This document shows positions 53,006 to 64,000 of a stretch of DNA of 64,000 nt, piece by piece. Position 1 is the stretch's first letter; every line of letters begins with the position of its first letter. The notes beneath the pieces were generated by a model. That model did no database searches. It had not been told where the DNA came from and saw only the letters and a list, made by a program, of their open reading frames with translations. A program made the translations under genes and the position numbers. This DNA is from Gavia stellata (taxonomy: Eukaryota > Chordata > Aves > Gaviiformes > Gaviidae), in assembly GCF_030936135.1 (NCBI RefSeq), contig NC_082598.1:12280687-12344686 (forward strand). The letters run 5' to 3'.

Positions 53006-56000
53006 GACATTTTTCCTACTGGAAGTTAAATAGAACAATTCCGTTATCATGCTTTTCCCTCTGTTGCTGTTTCCTTTTCATTGAGTGCTTGTATCTCTGT
53101 TTTCAAAACACAGCTAACCAGAATGAAAAACATATAGCTTGACATTTTCCACTTCCCTAACTATGCAGGTTGAGGTGGGTTTTTTTTCTCCCCCACCTTT
53201 TGTTGTTGTTTTAAGAGGAGTTGTGGATGACAGGAACACTTTCTTTCCCACCAACTCCTTCCCATTAAAGGCAGTTGAAGACAACTGATAACATCCACTG
53301 CACAGGTTCTGTCTGTCTTTAAAGGTGTATTTCTAAGTATGAGAATAAGACCCAGTATATAAAATGGATTATATTTGAACTAGGTGCCTAAAACCTGTGT
53401 GCAATACAGTACTTCTCTTTCATTCATCATCTTCCCTCTAGGAGGCTCAGGACAATTTATTAACCCCTAGCTTCAAGTTATCAGTGGCAACTATAATTGT
53501 TCTAGTTTTACAGAGATGGAAATAGAGATAAAGATTATTTGCAGTCATACAGGAATGCTATAGAAGTGCTAGAGAAATAGCCGAAGAGTCCAGAGGTGAA
53601 TGTAAAGTTGAATTAATTTACCCAAGAGGATTATTTATACATATTGGAAACCTCCTGGATGGTACAGGTTACTGCCATTGCTCCTCTGTGCATCAATTCC
53701 TGTCTCATCCAAAGAAAATGAGCAGCAGCTACTGTTTGTGTCTCTCCTCATCACATCTCACCTAAGCCCCTGGTGAATCAGGGGCAACTTCTAAATTTAA
53801 AGTGTCCAGAGTCTTCCAACCACTGCTGCTGTACCTGAGACAACAGAACTCTGGTAGCCCCCAAATTTTTACTCACCTCATGTGGTGTGTTGTGTTCAGG
53901 GCTCCAAACCAGGCAAGACAGCTAGTGAAGCCTACATTGCCTTCATTTAAAGGACATTTGACTGTGCACACTCTTGATCTTCTGCTCTGCTTCATCTCCT
54001 GTACATTCCACATCATACATATCTCAGTCTTGCAACAGTACTGCCAGAAGTTAGTCTAGGTCATTTTCCCAAACTGATGCTAGAGTAGTTATTTTATTAT
54101 TCCTTCTCCCCAGTTTCAACTCACGTTTGTTTCACATCATCTCTATTAGTCTACAAACATCTTACAGCCAAGATCATTACAAACTTTGTCCTCAGAGAGG
54201 GTAAATCACAGTCTTGATCTCTATGAAATTCAGTCACAGGCATGAATTAAAAAAATCCATACTATGTACTGTATAGGCAACATTTAACACTTTCTCCTCC
54301 ACTGCTGCTATGTGTTACACAGAAAAGTAAAGCAAATCTTTGATGAGGGTAAACAGACTTAGGAATTTAAGTACTCTCCAAAAATGGAAGCTTGACTCCT
54401 TTATCACTGAAGTGACTTTAGGTTAGTTAGCAATTCTTAGTAAACCATGTTGCAAGCAGTATCATTGTTCACAGCTGGTCTACAAACAAAAAAGCCCCTA
54501 GCAAGCTTCAAAGATGCAATAGATTCCTGTATAAGTTTTAACCCTCTCTTATGATTAACTTTCTTCATACCTCAATAGCACTGAAATATACTTTCCACCC
54601 TAAATCCAGTTCTGAAAGCACCGTAAGTCCAAAAATTTCCAAGTTTAGATACTGAAAATTGTAGACTAAAATCCACAACTTCATAGCTGATTAAAAAGAA
54701 GCATACTCTTTAGGGGTGCTTTAAAAAAAAATCAGATCACTGTTACAAAACGGTAAAAGGTGTCTGTGAATCTCAATACTTCATTTTGAGTGCTAGATTT
54801 GACCGAGTTCGGCCTGTGGCAGCTAATGCAGAGGAATAAAGTAGGAGGAATGCTTTTGTTACTGAACAGCAGCTCAGCTCACACAACACTACCTAGAAGA
54901 GGGAACAAAGAGCAGCACAGGAACTCCCAGCATGTTCTCATAGCCACGACAGATCACATTTACGCATGTTTTTCAGTCATTTCATTATTGGCACACCACT
55001 ACTGAAATTATGCCCCTTCGGCTGCAATTCTAACGCTCTGACAATAAACCTACAGTCAAATACCGCAAGTACCTAAAACACAGCAAAAGATGGACACGCA
55101 AATATAGAGCACAGGAGTTCTCCTACCTTTTCCAAGTCTCATTTGCTATAACATGCCAGTAAAGAGCAGACAAATCCGTGCCTTCCTCAGCTCTGCGCAA
55201 AAATGACTCCAGCACAGCTCTTCCTGTTTGACCTTCTTATCTTTCCTGTTGATTACACAGTCTGGCTTGGATGTGGCAAGTACAAAAAGTTGTCTATTAA
55301 CCAATACTGTTAATTTAAAAACTTACTTTTTTAAAAAAAACACCACACATTCATGAGCATGGAGTTGAGCTAGTAAAGCTCATTAGGCAAAGCAGAAATG
55401 TATCAAGTGTGCTGGAAGGTTGATTCACACACTCCTGCTTTTCAAAGCAATAATTCATGTTGGCATTTTGCATTACTGCCTAAAAGACTCCATGGGACAC
55501 ATCCAGGCCATTGTGCTAAGCAAGCATTGTTTAGACAAAGTAACAAGTAGTCCTTCAGATGGAGTACCAGGCTTTGTTTCCCCTTTGCTTTTGATCACAG
55601 AATTAGATTTCTTGCTGTCATTCCAGCTACAAAAAGCCTGATGAAGAATTGTTTGACAGTGAATTAACTCTGATACACTTGGTTTTAGATTGCAGAAGTG
55701 TAGAGTTTTGCAAATCTATCCTACATTACACAGCCATGCAGCATTAAATATCAGTTTGGGAAGTTAAGCAAGTCTGTTGTAGAGTACATGCAGAGCATAT
55801 CTTCTGTGTCACAAGACTTTATCACTGATCCAGATGCCATATCCTAAATTACTCACAAAGGCAAGGATGAGAGAAACTGAAAATAATCCATCCTATTTCA
55901 AATCTGCTTGCTTTTTGTCCTCCACACCTTGAGATGTTTTTATTTTCTCTTCCTCCCTAACATACTGAAAGTTTTACATACAGTTAGTCACAGTTACGCT

Positions 56001-59000
56001 ACTCTTCTTATGGGTAAGCACTGAGTACCCCGCACGCCATTGGTGTGGGCTGCATTGCAGCAGGCACTGCAAGAGAACAGACAGTGTTCACCCCAAAGAC
56101 TGTGCATCTGTTATCTCAGACATCTCTAGTTGGCAAAATCCCAACATTTGAGATATCAGGACATCAACCAGTTGCATCATCTACATCTTTTCATCACATT
56201 TATTTTATTTTTATATTTAAGGATAATCTTTGGTCACATTTTATAACCTCAGTTCTTCACTGGTATTCCTATCACCTCTTTTACGTGGACTTAAGGTAGT
56301 TTTGCAAAAAACCAGAAAATCATCTAACCCTATAATTTTCCCAGTGAATACCAATCTTCCATCCTCTATTTCTATGGCCCAATCATTGTAGAATCTACCA
56401 CTAATAGTGTATCCCTAATATCTCAAAAAGTGAAATGAAATTAGGAGAGATGCAACTTGCTTTAAGGAAACAAGTAACAGAATAGAAACAACTAAACTCC
56501 AGGCTCCTCAGCTGCTTTTTCAATACCTGCTTCTTCAGCCATCCTCTATGATTTTACTCCAAAGTGTATTTCATCACACATGCATGGTACTTCGATTCTT
56601 GGGGGTGTCTATTGACATGTAGTTTAAGTGGAAACAAGGAAAAGGAAGTTTTCACCTTCAGGATAATGACATCAAAAGTTGGCCCTGGACTTCCTGTTGT
56701 CTTATTAAAAGAGTACCCATCTGCATTACAGAGATGTAAGTGAATAACCTTATTGAAAATGTGAACAGCTGCTCTCATGAAATAACTCCAGAGACCAATA
56801 TATTGTAGCAAACAGGAAAAACACAAAAGCAGCACAGAGTGGCTTCCGTATTAGTAACTGTATCCCTTATACTACATTTTAATCACCAGAAATTGTGCTA
56901 CCTGTTCAGATTTCCTTATGCAAAAAAATAGGCTTGGGAATACCTCTTCTTTAACTATTAAAATTACCTGAAGACTTGATGGCCCTGTTTATACTGGGTT
57001 GTCCCTGATCTTTTCAGGATTATTAAAAGAAGCTGCCAGGAGGCCGAAGAGGACATTGTGTGTTGAAACAAGACACTTCCTCTAATTGTCTCTCTCTGGC
57101 ATTGCTTTTCATCATCCTGTTTATCTGCCCTTCTGCAGCTGCATGTTTGCCTGACCACTTTTCACTACAGCAGCTTGTTTTAGGAAAACCAACACATTTT
57201 AATATTAAGGCCAAGTTATTCCTTCCAATATAACTATTATTCCATCACAGTTGGGGCCATACCTATGCAGGAACAGTCCACTGCCAAAGGGGCTAACTTT
57301 AACATGTAATCACATTGAAGTGTAACTCATTTGACTAATTATTGATAACTGTTAGCAAACACCAGATTTACACAAGAAGGGGTCTTCCTACCCACTTTAC
57401 TAAATTCCTGTCTGATCTCTTCCATCTCAAGTAGACTAAATGTTACAAAGCTTATTTCCCCTTACTGAACCCTATCAGAAAAAGATCCCTCTTCTGCTTA
57501 ATGTTTTGCTCAAATTAGCATTCTTCGCTATTTACAGCTGGCATGACAAGCTTGAAATCACACAAGATACTGCTTTCTTGGCTAAATTAGTCTCTATCAG
57601 TTCCTATTTCATCCAGTGATTGAGGTATACTCATTTTAAAAAAGGTAATGTAATACAATCTGAACATCAAAGTTCAGAGAAATACAGTTGAGCCCCTAGA
57701 TTTGAAATCTATTCAGTTTGAATTGTGAAGTTACAGTAGCAACCTTTTACTCAGCAAACTTACCCAAATAATTATATTAATCTTAGCAGAATTAGCAGCA
57801 TGGATGGATATTAGTTGTATTATGACATTCACGCTAGGGTTGCACAAAACTTAAGACAGAAATAGGTTTAGCCATATGTTTCCTTTTGATTAGCGTGTTA
57901 TCTCTCCACAGTAAATGCATATAGAGTTATCTAAAGAGTTAAAGTGTTTTCTCAAGGAGTCCTGTCATCTTTTCGTCTGCCCGGTTGGAACCCAGATAGC
58001 TTTACTTCCCCCAGGTCTTGAAAAAACATCACCCCAGCTCCACAGCCCGGTTCAGAAAGGAAAAACAGAAAACATGAAAAGAAAAATATACTGCCATCCA
58101 TCTGTACGGAAACGCTGTCGCCTTGTAGTCTGCAGGAAAATGCTGAGTCAAAACATCCAGCTGTTACACCACTTAAACAGTTCCTAAGCTATTTACCCAG
58201 CTCACTAAATAATAGCTAAGTTTACTTACAATTACCAAATGTTAAGAATAGATGTTACTGAGCTTGTTATTCCTCAGCACAAGCTGTAACATGGTGCACA
58301 CCTGACAAAGCTTCCTCTTAAGTTTAGCAGCTCCCAAGAGGCACTGTTACTCACTTGAAGACATTTTTGGCCACGGACCAAAAACCCAACACGCTGCTAC
58401 CAAGGAAATGGTTTGGGCTCATATCCAAATCCCAGCAGGCAAGAAGGCTGTGACAGGATTCCCTGTTCTGTCTCAGCCATGACATGGACGATAGGCCTCC
58501 ATGTATTAGAGAAAGAGAAACCTTCTAAAACAGTTTCATCAGCTCAGAAAAAAAATTGATAATTAGCACTTACCACTTAGAAGATTAATTATCTCCTTCC
58601 TTTACCCCCTGGGTCACCAGGATTTATTTTCTGCCCTACAAGGATAACAACCTCCCCTAATTAGGTGCAAACTTCTGAGTCGCGCATAGATCAGAAAGCT
58701 TTTACTTCTCCATGACCCCAAACCAAAAACATTCAGAGAGCTTCTATTCACAAACTCCAGTATAGAGAATGAGCTTTCTCTAATTTTTTAATTGTTTTTT
58801 TTTTAAATTTTGACAGTGAAATTTATTTCCTTATATCTTGTCTCACCTACTAGGATTAACAAACCACCTGGTAAACAAGGCCTCTAAAACAGCTGACAAA
58901 GCCTTAAAAATTTAGCTAACACATGTTGATATAGAAGCAACGATACTGTTCTTCTACAGTATCTTCCTCCAGCTATTAAAAGGGGAAAAAAAAGTCTACA

Positions 59001-62000
59001 TGCAATTCAATTTATACTTAAACTCACTTAAAAAAACCAACAAAACAACTTTTTACCCTCCTCAGGCTTTTATAGCATTGCAGGTGATTTAAAGGAAAAT
59101 GGGTACTTCCTTTTATAATCAGGTGAATTGATTTTTCATTAAAAGTTAACTTTTTCCAGCTGCTTGAAGTCTGCAGGTAGAAATAAGGGTTTATTCTTAA
59201 GGAAAGGTTTGTACCTTCTTACAGCTAGCCAGGAAATACTTACGTAATGATATATTGATTTGAGATTATTTATTTTGTTGTTTGAATGAATTTGGTATCT
59301 TTTTTCCTTCTGAGAAATCTTTTGTTTTCCTTCTTAGGCATTGACAAAAGGGCACTAATCAAGGTTTTTTTTCCTGAGTGAGATTTCTGTCACAGTTTTC
59401 CTGCTAGTTTTTAAAACAGGGGAACTATGTTGGTATCTCTGAAACTGTTTATTGTGAGGACTAGAGTAGAAAGCCATGGCTCCATGATTTTAAAAAACAA
59501 GGGCGAGGAGCTGCAGCAATGAATATTTAGCTCTGCTTCAATTCTTTCTCCCTTCTAAGGATTTGCATAAATGTATACTATTTGAAATATATTTTGGTAT
59601 TTCTGTATACATATTCATGCTTTTTTTTTTTTTTTTACTAGGGTGTTGAAGCACTTCTGGGATGGATAAAAAAACTTTCAACAGAAAAGAACTTATAATC
59701 CTTAGCTGTACACTGCAACACTTAATTTGCAGTACTGAAATTTTACCCATCTGCTTGGTGATTCTGCTTAGTGCTAGAAAATGCAGGGTGAGGGAAACTT
59801 ATTTATGGGAGCTTGAATATACATGGAATACAGATATCTCCTGAGCTAGTTTCAGTACTGAGAAAGTAGATTTTGACTTACTTAGGCATCCGAAGTGGAA
59901 GAAAGATATTTCAATATGGATTCAGTGGAAATGAAGGCTCACTTTTGCCTTTGCTGATGCTCTGTGGAAGAACATGCCTGAAGGAATACCTGGAGGACCC
60001 AAAATGATAGACAGCCATCAGGCCAGAAATGATCGTAGAATTGTGATTTATCATCCTGTAATCTCTGTGCCATTCATGAGGTGCAACACAGTTAAGTGTC
60101 AATAGCTTCTGTGTACAATGGAATGAATAGTGGTGGTAGGCATGCCATGTGAGGGTTTTCACTTTGATCAAGGTAGCCCAAAATACTATCTTCTTATAGT
60201 TTGGGATTAACATCTCCAGCCACCAAAATGTCTACAGTATAGAAAATCCTGTATTGGTAATTTTGACTTCAACAAGTAACTGTAAAAGTCTGCATCCGTG
60301 TAGAACTAGCAAAGTAAATGGGGTTTTTCCAAATTACTGCTGCCCTCTAGTTGAGACCTGAAGAAGTACGCAAAATGGTGTCCATTTTTTGCAGCTTTAT
60401 CTGTAGATCAAAGTTACAACTCCTGTAACATCTCTCCTTTCATATGTATCTTTTTAGACCGCTTGGCCACAGACACCACAACTAAGTATATGAAAAGACG
60501 GTAATAAACATAACAAGCACAAGACTTTCTGCTTCTTAAGTATCCAGCCTTGGCAAGCCTGATACAGTATTTCTTAAAAGAATAATAAAGTCTTTAAAAG
60601 GTATAGTGCCATCAACAGTCTTGAGAAATACAAGGAAAGATTTTCTATTTAATAGAGAAGATCTGAAGCACAGTGGAGCTTTTGTCAATATGGATCTGAA
60701 GACTGTCAAAACTCTAGATACTTCCAGTTTAAATTTTGGACTTTGAGCTGTCTTACAATTCCATTTATGGACTTTTGATTAAGTGAAATATACTTTCACT
60801 TGCCATCACAGGCAATAATGATGTTAAGGTGTGAATGTGTAGGGGCATGCTATAAAAAGATTCTTAATACGTTTAAGAGTATGCAACTAAAAAGAAAAAT
60901 TATAATAAGCATTAATACATTCTGGGCTCACTCCATTAAAGGCACAGTATGTGTCATATCCGTTCATTATATCAGTAATATTTTTTCCATTTTTTCCCAT
61001 GTTTGGAAAAAAATATTACGTTTCCATGCCTCCTTGTTTTCTAGTTGACATCTGTGCATATGTTATCCACAAACCTCACATAAAACCTTTAAGTTATCTT
61101 TTAGGTAGGCTTGGCCCAGGCCATTACATACAGACTGGGACCTTCAGCTTGTATCATTAAGCCTGGAAAGCAATACTGATAGAACAAGCCAGCTTTAATG
61201 CAGCTGGGGACACAGACAGGAGCATTCGGTCACCGCTGCATTTTTCTAGGGACTGATGTCTTCAAGCTGAGGTATGTTCCCTGGTAGAACATGCCAAAAG
61301 CTTCTGTAAACTATTGTGCATCTTACCAGGCAAAGCCTCGCTTACAGATGGTGCTATGTGAGAATTTTATCACCCAGGAAGAGTCTAAATTCTGCTAGCA
61401 TGATACTGTGGTTTTTTTTTTACATAAGAACAGTGTTAGAAGTGCAATGTAGGACAAACGACAGGAAATCAGCATACATCAGCCTGTACTGCAAAACAGA
61501 GTTAAATTGACTCAGGGCCAATGGATTGTAATATCATCTACTTGAAGTGAGAAGATGCAGCTTCTCGTAAAGAGCAACTTTACAAGGAGTCACATTTGCA
61601 AGAGGTTACAATATGCTTAATAAGCGTTAACCTCCCTGCAACAGGCACAAAAAGGACAGTATCACAGTTCTCGCTTGTTTACTACAGAAAGCACAACATT
61701 ATTTACGTTTACAGTCAGGAGCACAGATATCACTGGTTACACAGACTGTGTAACATTGCACTGAAATTCTTGCAAGCTTCATCTGCTGTTCTCAGAATTA
61801 AATTTTTGCCAATGTTTTTGCAAGTGTAGTGACTTTTATATTATTCATGCTTTGTCTTGGCTCTTCCCCAAACCGTCCTTTGCATTTCTATTTCTGCACA
61901 TTTCATTGCTGTAACCTGGGTGCTTGTCATTCTTGTGTACAAATTATATATCTATACTAATCATTACCTGCTAGCCTTCCTGTTGTACGCAGCAGTCTGC

Positions 62001-64000
62001 AATATTAAATTTTATTTGTTCTGACCAACTTTCCAAAAGCTGACTGCTGACATGAGAGAACAGCCCTTGATTGTCTCACTGTAACAAAGACTTCTTTCAT
62101 CCTCAGCCATTGTTCCCTTTGATGTTATTTCATTCTTTCTGTTTTCAAAGTTTGCCTGGGAGTTCTACTTGACCTACTGATCATAATGCATTTAGGTTTG
62201 TAATGGGTAAGTGATGTCTAAGTTATAACTGCTGATGCAGTATTTATATTCTGCCTACGGTGCGAGAGAAGCCTTGCATAGAAGTTGTTACAGACATCTT
62301 GATATTGCAATGCAGTCAACTCAATATAGTGCTACGTTATTATTTCATTACAGCTGCTTCACGCTGATTCATTATTTATAAACATGTGTACTTCTGGCTC
62401 AGTGAATAGTTGGCAATTCTTTTCCATACTCAGAATCTCATTTTAAGATCCCAGACTGTTATTCTTCTGAAACTTCAGATTTGACTTATATTTTATTTAC
62501 TATCAATGTCATATCAATACAACAAACACTAAGGTGGTAGGGAGGTAACTACCATTACAGGCACAAACAGGGTACAAACACAAGCGTGGCTTATTTAGGC
62601 AACTGTCCTAGAACCAGTAATTCCGTGATATAGTAGCTTTAATGCTAAAAACATCATAATTTAGATTTGGGATTAGACATAAAATTAGACTAGTCCAGGT
62701 CTAGTTACAGGACTGTAAGCCAGGCAAAGTAGTCCAGCCCTGAATTCCTGAGAGACATATGATTCATAAAAAAAAAAAGTAGAAATGTTTTTAACATACA
62801 GCTTTTTAGGGTGGTTTCTTCACACAGAGGAGAATCAGTAAAAAGCAAAAGAGGGGTCCTGACAGCCATGTCATGCCAGGTTCTTAGTCTTCTGTGATAC
62901 AAAAGAATTACTATTTTTGAAGTAATGGGAAAATGACACATTTCTGGAAATTTATGGAACACATTTGAGGGATAATTTGTCATTTAAAACATAACCACTT
63001 CAAAATAAATTACTGTAAGTTGTAAGATTACTTTTTGTCTTCCAGAAGATGTAGTAGTTGTCAATAGACAGCAGCTTGGAGTGAATATGAGCCTAATAAT
63101 TAGATTTCAGGTTAAAAAGTAAAGAAATATCCCAGTTTCTTAGGAGCTTAAGCTCAGTTTTCAGGACTACCTAATAGAATTTAAAGGCATGAAATACAGA
63201 TATGCTCAGTAGGATTTATAAGAGGAAATCTAATTTATGTGGGGTTTTTCTGATTTTTTTTTTTTTACATGAGATATCCATTTAGGACATTTTTAGAAGG
63301 ATTTGAACAAGTAATAGTACAGCTGGCACAAACTGACTAATTGTTCTTTTAAGTTTCACTCCAAGTTGCTGTTTGACCTAAATATCTTGTGATACTATGT
63401 CAGCTTTGAACATGAAGCCAAGGGCCAACTTCTTTTCCTTCATCAGGTTAAACAGCTACTTGAATTTGTGGTCTTCTATATTCTGGATTAGCATGTAAAT
63501 CACTTCTGGCAACTGGCTAGATGATGGTTTTTTCACAAGTATTTTTTTTTCTGAAGAGACAAAAGTTCTGCTTCATTTCCAGTGCAGAAGTTCTAGTTCC
63601 TCTCCCTCTTGCTGGACCCTCTATCATTGAGATACTTTTAAAATATGACCCCTTTCATACTCAGTTGACAGTGACCTAAAAAGCTTTGCAGACAAACAGT
63701 CAAATAAAAGTAATAATTTTATTGTGCTGGAAGCTTATGGCCTCCCCATTGTTGAAAAGTTCAGAAATATTAGAAACAATCCTTTTTGCTTGCTTTAGCT
63801 GGACTTTTTCATGAAAACACTAAATAAAAATATTGTATGACAACTTTGCTGTGAAACTGAATTATAAAATACCAGTATTAATAAATGAATATAGCCCAAC
63901 TGAATTATTTGAATTTTAAAGGTAATAAATAAATAAAAAAGTTAAGAAAGAGAAATACTTTTTAATGTGATTAACTTCACTTAGATAAACAGGGGGAAAA
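53006..64000. other. Non-coding 5' flank, no gene seen
   Basis: About 11 kb of AT-rich sequence with short chance open frames only (longest about 100 codons at 59911-60213). There are poly-T and poly-A tracts (for example 59.62 kb and 63.26 kb). In human ABLIM2 lies on this side; I see no LIM-type cysteine/histidine pattern. Confidence 0.55.
59621..59637. repeat. Poly-T tract
   Basis: About 17 T in a row in the 5' flank of SH3TC1. It could be the reverse complement of a poly-A tail from a retrocopy, but I see no recognisable element next to it. Confidence 0.7.

Overview
This window looks like a piece of a bird chromosome, or at least a sauropsid one. It is AT-rich and intron-rich, and it carries several CR1 LINE copies. 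At least two of these have the avian CR1 3' end, and two are much older copies. There are no operons, no bacterial-type genes and no CRISPR array.

The only protein-coding gene I can support is on the minus strand, from about 49.2 kb down to 22.3 kb. I could follow it from start codon to stop codon through 18 coding exons. All exons join in frame at AG/GT junctions and total 4,029 nt, which encodes 1,342 residues. The protein matches SH3TC1 (SH3 domain and tetratricopeptide repeats 1) as I remember the human protein, including the characteristic C-terminal part. It has an N-terminal region, one SH3 domain (exon 8), a short linker built from very small exons (10 and 11), and a long TPR region. 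Most of the TPR region sits in one 1,689-nt exon (exon 12) and continues to the end.

Layout: 1-21.9 kb is the 3' flank of the gene. It holds a CR1 fragment with an open reading frame (1.6-2.2 kb), an old CR1/L3-like relic (10.2-11.0 kb) and a few small tandem duplications, but no exons I can recognise. From 21.9 to 49.25 kb is SH3TC1. Its introns carry a CR1 pair in intron 3 (one ancient, one younger), two CR1 fragments in intron 13, and a possible solo LTR in intron 11. From 49.25 to 64 kb is the 5' flank. It has no recognisable exon, but there is an unexplained GC-richer block at 52.6-53.0 kb. In human the neighbours are ABLIM2 (5' side) and HTRA3 (3' side); neither is visible here.

I found no clear evidence of a new biological system. 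The most useful points are the complete gene model, a 27-nt micro-exon with a frame-breaking alternative acceptor, the altered peptide groove of the SH3 domain, and the GC-rich block upstream.
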